Assembly (NCBI RefSeq): GCF_009725165.1
Contig: NZ_WNZW01000002.1
Span: 868,001 to 932,000 of the forward strand
Source: Paenibacillus woosongensis
Lineage (GTDB): Bacteria; Bacillota; Bacilli; Paenibacillales; Paenibacillaceae
Direction of reading: 5' to 3'
Length of the DNA: 64,000 nucleotides
The translations under genes and the position numbers were made by a program. The number at the start of each line of letters is the position of its first letter. The first letter of the stretch is position 1. Positions 47,512 to 58,217 of this stretch are shown piece after piece. The notes under the pieces were generated by a model. That model saw only the letters and a list, made by a program, of their open reading frames with translations. It was not told the DNA's origin and searched no databases.

Positions 47512-47534
47512 AAAAAGGGCGGTATCCGCCCTTC
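47512..47534 (-). terminator. Terminator of the ireB-ruvX-DUF1292 operon
   Basis: AAGGGCGG pairs with CCGCCCTT around a TAT loop, followed by TTTTT on the minus strand. Confidence 0.85.
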
Positions 47535-47591
47535 TCAGACTTATCTATAAAAATGACTGGCTTCACAGAAGAGTTGTGCTAGCGCACCGCT

Positions 47592-47891
47592 CTATTCCGG
47601 AAATGTTAATTCATCGTACAATTCGGACACGTTCTCCCATTCATCATCATCATCGATCGTAACGAGCTCCAAGGCTCCGTTCTGGCCACTGATAATTTTG
47701 AATATTTCCGGTTCGGCATTTCCGTCGCCCTCTGCTCTAAGCACTGCATAAGAGCTGCCTGCGACATCGAATTCGCTCTCGATCGAATAATCGGAAACCC
47801 GTCCCTCTTCATCCTCAAGCTCTACGACGGAACCGAATGCATCCTTCACACGGGAAGTCCATACCACATGACTGGCGGAAAATTCTGGCAT
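47592..47891 (-). CDS. DUF1292 family protein (second copy)
   Basis: A 99-residue acidic protein of the YrzB/DUF1292 family, with the family's VVELEDEEGRVSDYSIESEFDVAGSSYAVL pattern. Function is unknown. Its ATG overlaps the stop of the preceding DUF1292 gene (TGATG), and GGAGG lies 10 bp upstream. It diverges from that neighbour, so the duplication is not recent. Confidence 0.8.
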   Translation of the reverse strand: MPEFSASHVVWTSRVKDAFGSVVELEDEEGRVSDYSIESEFDVAGSSYAVLRAEGDGNAEPEIFKIISGQNGALELVTIDDDDEWENVSELYDELTFPE

Positions 47892-48199
47892 CAACCCTGA
47901 TCCTCCCCGTCAAATTCATCGATCAGCGTATTGAACGTTTCCTCGACGATTTCCCATTCCTCGTCGCTTTCAATCGTATACAGCTTCAGGTCATCGCCGT
48001 CTTCCTCGTAACGAAATGCGTATACCTCTTCGGCCTCTTGATCCTCATCGGACTCCACAGGAACGACCATCATATACTTTGCATCCGAACCGTCAACCTC
48101 GAACTTCATGATGACTTCAAACTCTTCCTCATTGCCCTCGTCGTCAGGGATGTAAATAATCTCCGGTTCTTCTTCATTGCCGATACGATCATTAGACAT
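47891..48199 (-). CDS. DUF1292 family protein (YrzB-like)
   Basis: A 102-residue strongly acidic DUF1292 protein (YIPDDEGNEEEFEVIMKFEV; YMMVVPVESDEDQEAEEVYAFRYEEDGDDL). Bacillus yrzB occupies the same place after ireB-ruvX. Role unknown. GAGGGTG stands before the ATG. It lies 12 bp after ruvX. Confidence 0.88.
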   Translation of the reverse strand: MSNDRIGNEEEPEIIYIPDDEGNEEEFEVIMKFEVDGSDAKYMMVVPVESDEDQEAEEVYAFRYEEDGDDLKLYTIESDEEWEIVEETFNTLIDEFDGEDQG

Positions 48200-48211
48200 G
48201 TGCGATCACCC

Positions 48212-48628
48212 TCACTTTTTACTCTTAGAGTCCAAATAGTTTTGCAAAATCAAAACTGCGGCCATTTTATCCACAATTCCTTTGCGCTTCTTCCGGCTGA
48301 CATCCGCTTCAATCAGCGTCCGCTGGGCCGAGACGGTGGTCAGCCGCTCATCCCATAAATGAACCGGCAGCTCGATCCTGCTGCGAAGCTCTTCTGCAAA
48401 GGCCTTGCATATTTCACCACGGGGACCGACCGATCCGTTCATGTTCTTAGGCAGGCCAACGACAATTTCCTCGATCTCATGCTGACTGGCCAGTTCAGCA
48501 ATCCGCCCGTACTCGTCGCCCTCCCGCCGGCGTTCGATGACTTCCACGCCTTGGGCGGTCCATCCGAACATATCGCTAACCGCAACGCCGATTCTGCGAT
48601 CCCCGTAATCCAGACCCATAATTTTCAT
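48212..48628 (-). CDS. ruvX: RuvX/YqgF family Holliday-junction resolvase-like protein
   Basis: A 138-residue RNase H-fold protein with the catalytic acidic motif MGLDYGDRRIGVAVSD at the start and DERLTTVSAQRTL near the middle. YqgF family members process pre-16S rRNA or act on branched DNA. GGAG is 6 bp before the ATG. Between ireB and DUF1292 as in other Firmicutes. Confidence 0.95.
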   Translation of the reverse strand: MKIMGLDYGDRRIGVAVSDMFGWTAQGVEVIERRREGDEYGRIAELASQHEIEEIVVGLPKNMNGSVGPRGEICKAFAEELRSRIELPVHLWDERLTTVSAQRTLIEADVSRKKRKGIVDKMAAVLILQNYLDSKSKK

Positions 48629-48637
48629 GCTATTCTC

Positions 48638-48898
48638 CTAACGGTGACTGGACATGTAAAACCTTACCAGTTCTTCGATCAATTCGTCGCGTTCCTTCTT
48701 GCGCACAAGACTTCTGGCATTGTTGTGGCGCGGAATATATGCCGGATCCCCTGACAGCAGATACCCGACAATCTGGTTGATTGGATTGTAATCTTTGTCC
48801 TGCAACGCTTCGTATACCGTAAGAAGAATTTCCTGCGCAGACGCCTCCTGCTCATCACCCTTGACATTAAACTTTACAGTTTTATCCATGTAGTCCAT
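48638..48898 (-). CDS. IreB family regulatory phosphoprotein
   Basis: An 86-residue IreB/YrzL (DUF965) protein, short and helical ([54 protein letters not shown]). In Enterococcus the homologue is a substrate of the IreK kinase controlling cephalosporin resistance. It heads the ireB-ruvX-DUF1292-DUF1292 unit. Confidence 0.93.
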   Translation of the reverse strand: MDYMDKTVKFNVKGDEQEASAQEILLTVYEALQDKDYNPINQIVGYLLSGDPAYIPRHNNARSLVRKKERDELIEELVRFYMSSHR

Positions 48899-49027
48899 GA
48901 TGACACCTCGCTTCTTAAGACATACGTCTTCTTGATCGCAGTCTGGTTTCCTCTTAGTCTACCCTTACTATATCATATTGTAGGTTCTTAAAGGAAATTT
49001 TCGGTTACGGTATCGTATGCCGCACAT

Positions 49028-51652
49028 TTACCCTTGCGCTGCAACTAACTCTTCAGCAAGTTTCAAGGCATCCTCCAGCTTGGAGACATCCTTGCCTCCG
49101 GCTTGCGCCATATCTGGGCGGCCGCCTCCGCCCCCGCCGCAGACGGCTGCCACTTCCTTGACAAGCTTGCCGGCATGAATGCCGCGCTTCACCTGCTCCT
49201 GAGGTACAGCTACGACAAAGTTCACTTTGTCCTCCATCGCTGCGCCGAGTACAAGGACGGCATCCGGTACTTTGACTTTCAGCTCATCAGCCAAGGTTCT
49301 TAGCATATCCATACTTGCGGCTTCTACCCGCGCCGCAAGCAGCTTGGTTCCTCCGGCCTCGACAATGCGGTTCGTCAACTCGCCGGCCTCGATCGCGCTC
49401 AGCTTGCCCTGAAGCGACTCGTTCTCGCGCCCAAGGTCCTTCAGCTGCTGATACAGCGCTTCGATCCGTTTCGGCACCTCATTGACGTTCGATTTAAGCA
49501 GCGCTGCAGATTGCTTGAGCAGCTCGAGCTGGCCATCCATGTACATGTAAGCCCCGCGGCCAGTGACCGCCTCAATCCGGCGGACACCAGAACCAATGCC
49601 GCTCTCGCTGATCAGTTTGAACAGGCCGATCTCTGCCGTATTGTTGACGTGGCAGCCGCCACACAGCTCAAGGCTGTAATCGCCGACCTGAACGACGCGG
49701 ACGATATCGCCGTACTTCTCGCCGAACAAGGCCATAGCGCCCATCGCCTTGGCTTCGTCAATCGGCTTGTATTCGATCACGACGTCCAACGCATTCCAGA
49801 TCTGCTCATTGACCTTACGCTCGATCTCCGCCAGCTCCTCAGGGGATATGCTGCCCAGATGCGAGAAGTCAAAGCGCAGGCGCTGCGGCTCGACCAGGGA
49901 GCCGGCTTGATTGACATGCTCGCCGAGCACTTCTTTTAGCGCTTTGTGGAGCAGATGTGTTGCGGTATGGTTCTTCAGAATCTCGCTGCGCAGCTTGCGG
50001 TCCACCTGGGCCGTCACGGCCGCTCCTACGCGCAGTTCGCCAGAATTCACCGTGACTTGATGTACATGCTGTCCGCGCGGCGCCTTGAACAGTCCGTTCA
50101 CATCGGCGCTGCCCAGCTCGCTCAGAATTACCCCTTGGTCGCTCACCTGACCGCCACTTTCAGCATAAAAAGGAGTGGACTCCAGAATAACCTGACCGCT
50201 TTCGCCCGCCGACAATACATCGGCAAACTCATCGTTCGCAATAATTGCTAAAATTCTGGTGGACGTTTCAAGCTCATTATATCCAACGAAATCCGATTTA
50301 GTCGTAAAGTCAGCCAATACGCCGCCCTGTACCGACATACTGCCGCCTTTATGGCTCGCAGCCCGGGCACGCTCCCGTTGTCCTGCCATTTCAGACTCAA
50401 AACCCTCGCGGTCTACGGTCAGGCCATGCTCGGCAGCGAAATCCTCGGTCAAATCGAGCGGGAATCCATACGTATCATACAGCTTGAAGGCATCCGCACC
50501 GCTGATCACTGTGCGTCCTTCATTCTTGGCTTGCTCGCTGATCTCAGAGAGAATTGCCAATCCATCACTCAGCGTTTCGTGGAACCGCTCTTCCTCCGTG
50601 CGGATTACCTTCTCAATGAAATCCCGTTTCGCCACGACATCGCCGTAATAGCTGCCCATGATATCACCAACCGTCTTAACGAGGTTGTACATAAACGGCT
50701 TATCGAGACCCAGTGTCTTCCCGTAACGGACAGCCCGGCGCAGCAAGCGGCGGATGACATATCCGCGGCCTTCATTGGACGGAAGCACCCCGTCAGCCAC
50801 GGCAAAGGCAACCGTGCGGATATGGTCGGCGATCACCTTCATGGCCACATCGCTATCTTCGCCCGCACCGTATTTGACCCCGGAGATTTTCGCGGTCTCC
50901 TGGATAATTGGCATGAACAGGTCCGTGTCAAAGTTGGAGTTCACGTTCTGCAGAATGGATGCGAACCGCTCCAGCCCTGCGCCGGTATCAATATTTTTAT
51001 TGGGCAGCGGCGTATAGCTGCCGTCTTTATTATGATTGAATTGCGAAAAGACGAGGTTCCAGACTTCCAGGAAGCGCTCATTCTCTCCGCCTGGCATGCA
51101 GTCCGGGTCGGACAAATCGCCGTATGCATCGCCGCGGTCATAGAAAATTTCCGTACAAGGACCGCATGGTCCTTCGCCGATATCCCAGAAGTTGTCCTCC
51201 AGCTTAATGATTCGCTCGGCAGGAAGGCCAATCTTCTCGTTCCACAGCTTAAACGCCTCCTCGTCCTCCGGATAGACCGTTACGGACAAACGCTCAGGGT
51301 CAAATCCGATCCATTCCTTGCTCGTCAGAAACTCCCATGCCCAAGTAATTGCTTCTTCTTTAAAATAATCGCCGATCGAGAAGTTGCCCAGCATCTCAAA
51401 AAAGGTATGATGCCGCCGCGTCTTTCCGACATTCTCAATATCATTAGTACGGATGCACTTCTGCGAATTGGCCATGCGCGGATTATCCGGTTTTACACGG
51501 CCGTCAAAATAAGGCTTCAGCGGAGCCATTCCGGCATTGATCCACAGCAGGGACGGATCATTATGAGGTACGAGAGATGCGCTCGGTTCGATTTTATGTC
51601 CTTTGCTGGCGAAGAACTCCAGCCATTTGGAACGAATTTCACTTGATTTCAT
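49028..51652 (-). CDS. alaS: Alanyl-tRNA synthetase
   Basis: An 874-residue AlaRS. The class II catalytic domain occupies about residues 1-360, followed by the tRNA-recognition part and the editing domain with [11 protein letters not shown] and CGGCHV metal motifs (about 560-670); the glycine-rich DHHA1 end ([15 protein letters not shown]) is last. AGGAGG 8 bp upstream supports this ATG. The gene is controlled by a T-box leader. Confidence 0.97.
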   Translation of the reverse strand: MKSSEIRSKWLEFFASKGHKIEPSASLVPHNDPSLLWINAGMAPLKPYFDGRVKPDNPRMANSQKCIRTNDIENVGKTRRHHTFFEMLGNFSIGDYFKEEAITWAWEFLTSKEWIGFDPERLSVTVYPEDEEAFKLWNEKIGLPAERIIKLEDNFWDIGEGPCGPCTEIFYDRGDAYGDLSDPDCMPGGENERFLEVWNLVFSQFNHNKDGSYTPLPNKNIDTGAGLERFASILQNVNSNFDTDLFMPIIQETAKISGVKYGAGEDSDVAMKVIADHIRTVAFAVADGVLPSNEGRGYVIRRLLRRAVRYGKTLGLDKPFMYNLVKTVGDIMGSYYGDVVAKRDFIEKVIRTEEERFHETLSDGLAILSEISEQAKNEGRTVISGADAFKLYDTYGFPLDLTEDFAAEHGLTVDREGFESEMAGQRERARAASHKGGSMSVQGGVLADFTTKSDFVGYNELETSTRILAIIANDEFADVLSAGESGQVILESTPFYAESGGQVSDQGVILSELGSADVNGLFKAPRGQHVHQVTVNSGELRVGAAVTAQVDRKLRSEILKNHTATHLLHKALKEVLGEHVNQAGSLVEPQRLRFDFSHLGSISPEELAEIERKVNEQIWNALDVVIEYKPIDEAKAMGAMALFGEKYGDIVRVVQVGDYSLELCGGCHVNNTAEIGLFKLISESGIGSGVRRIEAVTGRGAYMYMDGQLELLKQSAALLKSNVNEVPKRIEALYQQLKDLGRENESLQGKLSAIEAGELTNRIVEAGGTKLLAARVEAASMDMLRTLADELKVKVPDAVLVLGAAMEDKVNFVVAVPQEQVKRGIHAGKLVKEVAAVCGGGGGGRPDMAQAGGKDVSKLEDALKLAEELVAAQG

Positions 51653-51700
51653 AAGGGTTCCTCCTAAACAGATCATGTTCGTGAAATCTTGAAAAAAAGA

Positions 51701-51747
51701 AAAAACGCCCCTGAATATCAGGGACGATTAACTCGCGGTACCACCCT
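51701..51747 (-). promoter_or_regulatory. T-box sequence and terminator of the alaS leader
   Basis: On the minus strand, AGGGTGGTACCGCG (51734-51747) is the conserved T-box element. It is followed by a hairpin (CGTCCCTG / CAGGGGCG) and five T (51701-51726). The T-box pairs in the antiterminator when uncharged tRNA(Ala) binds the leader and so permits alaS transcription. Confidence 0.92.
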
Positions 51748-52015
51748 GGTTATCGTATTTCGGAACTTGATCACGCCCGATAGATACGATCGCCTCGAAC
51801 AGTTCGATAACGGGAACCACCCGGCGAATTTGCTTCGCTCTCTGAAATCAGCTTTCCGTCCGGTCAATGATCGGGTTCTCTCAGCCAACGCGGCGTAAGC
51901 GGGACCTCTGGATCGGTCTGCCAGCTTCGCGAAGGAACGCCTTCTCTGAAACCATGAACATGGACGTACTTCATTTCGTCAACGATTTGCAGGTTATACA
52001 TGTTTGAATAAATCA
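51727..52015 (-). ncRNA. alaS T-box leader (stem I region)
   Basis: About 290 nt of structured, gene-free leader stand between the predicted transcription start and the T-box. Its 5' part (GTTGACGAAATGAAGTACG) has the GA-rich sequence expected at the base of stem I. The specifier codon should be an Ala codon (GCN); I could not fix its exact position by eye. Confidence 0.75.
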
Positions 52016-52021
52016 CTAATA

Positions 52022-52050
52022 AGTATATAAGGCGGAATTCCCGCTGTCAA
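52022..52050 (-). promoter_or_regulatory. Promoter of alaS
   Basis: A consensus TTGACA (52045-52050) and TATACT (52022-52027) are exactly 17 bp apart on the minus strand, adjacent to the stop of the AI-2E-family gene. Confidence 0.85.
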
Positions 52051-52057
52051 TGCGGTT

Positions 52058-53125
52058 CTAGACCGTTTTTCGGCGAACATAATACGTATAAAAATGCTGC
52101 AGAACCACTTTGCCCACCGCAAATAGAGGAACCGCCAAAATAAGACCGGCCACACCGGCTATTTCCCCGCCGACAAGCAGCGCGAAAATAATGAGCATCG
52201 GATGCAAATTCAGCGACCTGCCGACGACCTGCGGGGAGATAATGTTGCTCTCAATAAACTGGCATACCGTATTGACCAAAGCAACCATAAGCACCATGCG
52301 CCACGATATCGTAGTAGCCATAACGAGAGCAGGCGCCGCGCCAAGAAAGGGGCCGAGATAAGGGATGACATTGCATACCGCAACCACCCCGGCAAATAGC
52401 AGCGCAAAGGGCATGCCAATCAGCATATAACCGAAATAGGCGAGTACCCCGATAATGACGCATACGAGCAGCTGTCCGCGCACATAATTGCCCAGCGCGC
52501 CGTCGATATCCTTCAATAGCGCCACGGTGGACTTGCGGCGGGAACGCGGCAAATAATGAAGAATCATTCTTTCAAATGCCTCGAAATCCTTAAGCATATA
52601 GAAGATCAGAAAAGGAATGATGAACGCATTGAAGACGACTCCGATCGTCGTACCGATATTGTCTAGAAATTTTGAAATTCCGTCAGCCAGCCGATGCTCG
52701 AATTGAAAAAACCAATTGTTCATGCCCATACGGATGCTGCCGGGAAGCAGACTGCTGTCCCACCGGTTGATCATTTGCTGGGTATGCAGGGTCAGCTCTG
52801 GCAAATGCTCGCCCAGTTCCTCCAGCTGCTCAATGAACATCGGAATGACATTGATCAGAATCACTGACAGGCTGGTCACAAACACCGCATAAATTAGCAG
52901 CACGGCCATCGTCCTCGGCACCTTGCGGCCGCCCAGCATCCGTACCACGGGATTGAGAATATAAGAAATAATCATCGCAATGACAAAAGGAGCCAGTACG
53001 GCTTTTAAAAATCCGTAGACATGAGTCAGCATCGGGCGGAGCAGCCAAAGGAAATAAAGGATAACCAAGCCCAGCAGCAGCCATATTCCATTGCGAAACA
53101 ATTTGTTGTTCTTGAACGGTTCCAC
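52058..53125 (-). CDS. AI-2E family transporter-like membrane protein
   Basis: A 355-residue integral membrane protein of the AI-2E/PerM family (YrrI-like), with about eight helices: two at the N-terminus (residues about 13-55), a periplasmic-side amphipathic middle, then a typical PYLGPFLGAAPALVMA loop and FIESNIISPQVVGRSLNLHP motif near residue 285. Family members export small molecules or ions; the substrate here is unknown. It starts with GTG after GGAGGG. It lies immediately upstream of the alaS promoter. Confidence 0.9.
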   Translation of the reverse strand: MEPFKNNKLFRNGIWLLLGLVILYFLWLLRPMLTHVYGFLKAVLAPFVIAMIISYILNPVVRMLGGRKVPRTMAVLLIYAVFVTSLSVILINVIPMFIEQLEELGEHLPELTLHTQQMINRWDSSLLPGSIRMGMNNWFFQFEHRLADGISKFLDNIGTTIGVVFNAFIIPFLIFYMLKDFEAFERMILHYLPRSRRKSTVALLKDIDGALGNYVRGQLLVCVIIGVLAYFGYMLIGMPFALLFAGVVAVCNVIPYLGPFLGAAPALVMATTISWRMVLMVALVNTVCQFIESNIISPQVVGRSLNLHPMLIIFALLVGGEIAGVAGLILAVPLFAVGKVVLQHFYTYYVRRKTV

Positions 53126-53205
53126 GCACGATCCCTCCTTGGCGGCGGACTGGCTATAGGTCAGTATGTGCGTGACGAGGCAAAAATAACCGTACCGAAG
53201 ACAGT

Positions 53206-53234
53206 AAAAAGCCCTCCTCCTAGCGGAGAAGGGC
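53206..53234 (-). terminator. Terminator after the zinc-ribbon gene
   Basis: AGCCCTTCTCC pairs with GGAGGAGGGCT with one bulge, followed by TTTTT on the minus strand. Confidence 0.8.
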
Positions 53235-53283
53235 TCACCTGCGCCATTATAGAATCGTGCATTCTATATGTAGGCCGGCCATA

Positions 53284-53496
53284 TTAAGTCGATGCATGCA
53301 TTTGCGAGAAATCCTGCGTCATTTCCTCGCCGAAGAACAAATCATCCAAGGAACTGAGCGTTCCGTCTTCCTCAACCTGGTATACGGACATCTTCTCTCC
53401 GTTTACCGTCAATTCAATAAAGCATCCCCAGCAGTAGAATTGATGGGAACCGATCTTCCCAATATCCTTGGAGCTGCAATTTGGACATTTCATCAT
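53284..53496 (-). CDS. Small zinc-ribbon protein of unknown function
   Basis: A 70-residue protein with two CxxC pairs (CPNC and CWGC) in a short zinc ribbon (residues 4-25) and an acidic C-terminus. RBS AGGTG is 5 bp before the ATG. It follows the PRC-barrel gene by 8 bp and is probably co-transcribed with it. I do not recognise a function. Confidence 0.75.
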   Translation of the reverse strand: MMKCPNCSSKDIGKIGSHQFYCWGCFIELTVNGEKMSVYQVEEDGTLSSLDDLFFGEEMTQDFSQMHAST

Positions 53497-53504
53497 TCAA
53501 TCAC

Positions 53505-54026
53505 CTATCCATTGATAGAATTCATGGTCTTCTCCAGCCGTTGCTCACTGTTCGGGGGGACCATGATCGCATTTTCCCCTTTCGTCATCCCTGGCATAAA
53601 AGGCAGTACTTTGCGCCCCTCCATCAGATCGGATATGAATCCATCACTGATTTCGATACCAGTAATTGTATTTCCCAAATTCTGCTCAAAATAAACATCC
53701 GCAACGGTTCCAATCCGCGTACCGTCCTCCGTGAGAACGGGAAGTTCCTTCAATTTGCCGTTACCCGAAATGAAGGTAAGCTGTATATTCTCGGCTCCGC
53801 ATTTGCGGACAGCCTGTTGATTGCGAATCATGACGGCATCCTCGCCGTAAGCGACGATATCTTCCCAGAGCACTACTTTGCTGCTTGTGGAGAACATCGT
53901 CTTCCCCTCCAGCGTAATCCCTGAAATAGTCCAATCTTCATTCAACATTACATCGAGGACTTTTCCGACCTGCTTGCCGCCCTCCATTTCAAAGACGGCC
54001 AAGCCTATCATATCCTGCAGTCTCAT
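53505..54026 (-). CDS. PRC-barrel domain protein (YrrD-like)
   Basis: A 173-residue protein with two PRC-barrel domains (residues about 5-75: GLAVFEMEGGKQVGKVLDVM; about 90-155: LPVLTEDGTRIGTVADVYF). The Bacillus counterpart yrrD has unknown function; PRC-barrels in general help assemble complexes, and the pairing here is typical. GGAGGGACC precedes the start. Confidence 0.85.
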   Translation of the reverse strand: MRLQDMIGLAVFEMEGGKQVGKVLDVMLNEDWTISGITLEGKTMFSTSSKVVLWEDIVAYGEDAVMIRNQQAVRKCGAENIQLTFISGNGKLKELPVLTEDGTRIGTVADVYFEQNLGNTITGIEISDGFISDLMEGRKVLPFMPGMTKGENAIMVPPNSEQRLEKTMNSING

Positions 54027-54119
54027 AGTTGTTCAGGTCCCTCCTCGCTGGGCTAATTACAGCTTAATGTGAAAAAGCGAACGCATCCTCCTTTCCTTGA
54101 AATCTAAAAACACAGCCCA

Positions 54120-55277
54120 TTATATTTTTTTACGAAGACGGGTAAGGATGGTTCCAACTTTTTCGGCAGTGTACTCTATTTCTTCACTAGTATTACCCAA
54201 ACCAAAGCTGAATCGAATCGCCGAGCGCAAAAGATTTTGCGGAAGATTCATGGCTTCAAGCACATGTGACGGCTCTAGCGATCCCGAGGTGCAGGCAGAG
54301 CCGCTGGCTACCGCTATTCCTTCCATATCGAGGTTCATCAGCATCGTCTCCGTCTGCATTTCCGGAAAGCTGATATTCACGATATGCGGCAGATAAAACT
54401 CCTGATTTCCGTTAACGCGAAAATGCTCCGATCCGACGGTCCGTTCCAGATTGGACAACAATGCTGACCGCAGCTTCAGATCATGCTCGCGTCTTTCCGA
54501 CAATCCGGATACAGCGATTTCCGCAGCTTTGGCAAAGCCGACGATCCCGGCCATATTTTCTGTGCCAGCCCGTCTCTTCTTCTCTTGGAGGCCGCCGTGC
54601 AGAATCGGCTCGATCATTCGTTGTTTACGGATATACAGCGCACCTACGCCTTGAGGGCCGTTGATTTTATGCGAGGAAAAGCTAATGAGGTCAACTGGAA
54701 GTTCATTGCAATGGATAGGAACGGCACCTAGTGCCTGAACCGCATCAACATGAAAGACGATGTCCTTGCCGGTGCTGCGGATCAATTCCCCGATTTCAAT
54801 GATCGGCTGCAGCGTGCCGACTTCATTGTTGCCAAACATCACGCTGACCAGAACCGTATCGGGCCGCAGCGCCTCAGCAACCTGTTCCGCATGGACGCGC
54901 CCCGTGCGATCGACAGGAAGATACGTTACCTCGAAGCCGTCTCGCTCCAGCTGCTGGCACGAATGCAGAACGGCGTGATGCTCAATGGCGGTCGTCACAA
55001 TATGCTTGCCGCGGGATTTCTGGGCATGCATCGTTCCGAATAAGGCCAGATTATCGCTTTCCGTACCGCCCGCCGTAAATACCAGCTCCTCCGGTTTGCA
55101 GCCGAGAGCCGCGGCCAGGCGATCCCTAGCTCCATTTACTACCCGCTTCGCTTCCCTTCCGAAGGAATGTACGCTCGATGCATTCCCGAAATGTTTCTGC
55201 ATGGCGGAAATCATAGCTTCGGCAACCTCCGGACGGATCGGGGTCGAAGCTGCATGATCCAAATATATTTTTCTCAA
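54120..55277 (-). CDS. Cysteine desulfurase (IscS/NifS type, YrvO-like)
   Basis: A 385-residue PLP-dependent enzyme. The start LRKIYLDHAASTPIRP is standard; the PLP-binding Lys is in FSSHKINGPQGVG, and the sulfur-carrying Cys in ASGSACTSGSLEPSH. It removes sulfur from cysteine to feed Fe-S clusters and tRNA thiolation by MnmA. The TTG at 55277 is preferred because AGGTGAT lies 6 bp upstream and the length then matches relatives. The frame is open to an upstream ATG. Confidence 0.92.
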   Translation of the reverse strand: MRKIYLDHAASTPIRPEVAEAMISAMQKHFGNASSVHSFGREAKRVVNGARDRLAAALGCKPEELVFTAGGTESDNLALFGTMHAQKSRGKHIVTTAIEHHAVLHSCQQLERDGFEVTYLPVDRTGRVHAEQVAEALRPDTVLVSVMFGNNEVGTLQPIIEIGELIRSTGKDIVFHVDAVQALGAVPIHCNELPVDLISFSSHKINGPQGVGALYIRKQRMIEPILHGGLQEKKRRAGTENMAGIVGFAKAAEIAVSGLSERREHDLKLRSALLSNLERTVGSEHFRVNGNQEFYLPHIVNISFPEMQTETMLMNLDMEGIAVASGSACTSGSLEPSHVLEAMNLPQNLLRSAIRFSFGLGNTSEEIEYTAEKVGTILTRLRKKI

Positions 55278-55481
55278 TTTATGATCACCTGTCTTTTCTT
55301 TGCAAGGTTGCGCAAACAACCTGAATTTCATGCGTTTTTATCGTATTCTTCCCCTGAAACATTCCCATCATAACGCCGGGCTAGGCAGGTGTCCAGCAAA
55401 TGTGCATCATAATCATGATTTTCTCTTTAATTTCTGCGTTAATATTCCGATGATAAAAGTATAAACCGAAGGAGCGTGAGA

Positions 55482-55739
55482 ATGATGCACGAACTAAAAA
55501 TGGCAGTTACACTAGAGCAAGAAGTCGTCATAATACTGGACTCGGGTGAGACGATGCGCGGCTTACCGAAATGGGGAGCAGACCCGAAGAAAGTGCAGCT
55601 TCGCACCGTGGAAGGCGCGTTCTGGTTTCTGCTGGAAGAAATCGTGCACGTCACTCGCATCATCCCGATTGATAAAATCGAAAAGCCCCGCCCGGCACAA
55701 ACGCAGGCGAAGCGTGATCGTTCTTACTGGATAAAGTAA
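55482..55739 (+). CDS. Small conserved-looking hypothetical protein
   Basis: An 85-residue protein (MHELKMAVTLEQEVVIILDSGETMRGLP...) with a beta-rich start and a basic tail ending in SYWIK. GGAG lies 7 bp before the ATG. It is inserted, in the opposite direction, between iscS and cymR, which are usually consecutive. I do not recognise the family; the look is of a small beta-barrel (for example an LSm-like or PRC-like) fold, but this is weak. Confidence 0.6.
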   Translation: MMHELKMAVTLEQEVVIILDSGETMRGLPKWGADPKKVQLRTVEGAFWFLLEEIVHVTRIIPIDKIEKPRPAQTQAKRDRSYWIK

Positions 55740-55767
55740 ACTGTCGTATCCTTGCCATAAGCCTAAC

Positions 55768-55793
55768 AAAAGACTCCTCGAGAGGAGTCTTTT
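55768..55793. terminator. Bidirectional terminator
   Basis: AAAGACTCCTC pairs with GAGGAGTCTTT; T runs on both strands. Between the small plus-strand gene and cymR, so cymR is terminated before iscS. Confidence 0.85.
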
Positions 55794-55810
55794 TATGTTC
55801 GTCGCTATAT

Positions 55811-56230
55811 TTAGATGTAGAACATATAGTTTTGCTCTGCGCCAGCCTCTTCATAATTAATCAGACTGTCTAGCGTCGTCGAGTCCAGCACCTCAGCGAT
55901 GCTGTCACGGATCCGCAGCCATAAATCCCTTTTGGCCGGATCATCCTCCTCCGTGAAGTCTACCGGGGAGATCGGCCCTTCCAAGACGCGGATAATATCC
56001 CCTGCTGTAATCTCTTCAGCAGCGCGCGATAGTATGTAGCCCCCATATGCACCGCGCACGCTTTTCACAAGTCCGGCGTTTCTAAGCGGCGCAATCAGCT
56101 GCTCCAAATAATGCTCGGACAATTGGTTTTTCTCAGCGATGCTCTTCAAGGAAGTAGGTCCTTCACCGAACTTCGCAGCAAGTTCCATCATGATCGTTAA
56201 GCCATAGCGTCCTTTCGTGGAAATCTTCAA
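55811..56230 (-). CDS. cymR: Rrf2-family regulator CymR
   Basis: A 139-residue Rrf2-type winged-helix regulator (LKISTKGRYGLTIMMELAAKFGEG; recognition helix LSEHYLEQLIAPLRNAGLVKSVRGAYGGY). It lacks the three cluster cysteines of IscR, which matches CymR, the cysteine-metabolism repressor that works with CysK. The TTG with AGGTGG 5 bp upstream gives the length of Bacillus CymR; an earlier TTG is weaker. It is divergent from mnmA. Confidence 0.88.
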   Translation of the reverse strand: MKISTKGRYGLTIMMELAAKFGEGPTSLKSIAEKNQLSEHYLEQLIAPLRNAGLVKSVRGAYGGYILSRAAEEITAGDIIRVLEGPISPVDFTEEDDPAKRDLWLRIRDSIAEVLDSTTLDSLINYEEAGAEQNYMFYI

Positions 56231-56518
56231 AGAAGCCACCTCTTTCAATTTTCAAGTAATATTTATATAATTGAACATTGATCCATAAAGTAATGATAAG
56301 GGGGCTTGTGTCCGTGCCCAAAGGACATACTTGGCCAATAACTCCCTATTCCTATCATTAACCTATGTTTATCGTAACATATCCCGTGTCTTTTGGAAAA
56401 TAAAACGGCCCCGCTTTCGAGCAATTCGTTTACCGTGAATTAACATTCCGATAATTTCGCCCGAACTGGCTGCTTATGATAAAATATCGACAGGGAAACC
56501 GCCAAAGGAGTGATATAG

Positions 56519-57658
<1,140 letters not shown>

Positions 57659-57681
57659 CTGAAGCTTTCGCACAGTGAAAA

Positions 57682-58194
57682 GGGACTGTCTAATAATCTC
57701 CAAAATAAAAAGTTGGGCAAGAAAACGTAAAGTTTTCCGTCCAACTTTTTTGCTCTGTCGCTTTGCAGGAAAGTAGCGAAGCGGATGCCCGCCACCTTAA
57801 GCAGGTTGTGGGCCAAAGGCACAAATCCCAAAATCGGTATGAACCCAGCCTTCGCAAAAGAACCGACGGAATGAGCGATTGCCCTCGACGTGCTCCCCTT
57901 AGTTTAATGGATTTATAGTAGTTAATTTCTACGACTAAGAAGGAAATGTAGATTTAAATGGATTTCATGTCGTTAGTGGGAAGGAAGAAGATCATCCTAG
58001 GCTGGATTCTTGATTTTTGGTGCATCAAATCCATCTAATTCCCTGTACTATTCGTTTCGAGCATGATTAAATACATGATTTCCATGTAGTCTATATCCCT
58101 GTTTAGCTTCGTGTCCGACAGTTTTTATAGAGGTGCTAGAGGTGCTAAAGATGGGAGCCACTCAGTCATCTAGGTTCACTTTTGAGACAGTCCC
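57682..58194 (-). mobile_element. Degraded IS1182-family insertion element
   Basis: A 513-bp gene-free block bounded by inverted ends: GGGACTGTCT (57682-57691) and AGACAGTCCC (58185-58194). On the minus strand near 57,800 it encodes a recognisable transposase end (PLAHNLLKVAGIR), preceded in another frame by NRSFRRFF, the usual neighbouring motif, so at least one frameshift is present. Most of the transposase is missing. No target duplication is obvious. It lies between mnmA and the GAF gene. Confidence 0.75.
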
Positions 58195-58217
58195 CTCTTC
58201 CGTTTCTCTGGCAGCCA

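Noticed and set aside
50351..51646. A 431-codon open frame antisense to alaS
   Set aside because: Alanyl-tRNA synthetase is complete on the other strand; this frame has no recognisable protein features.
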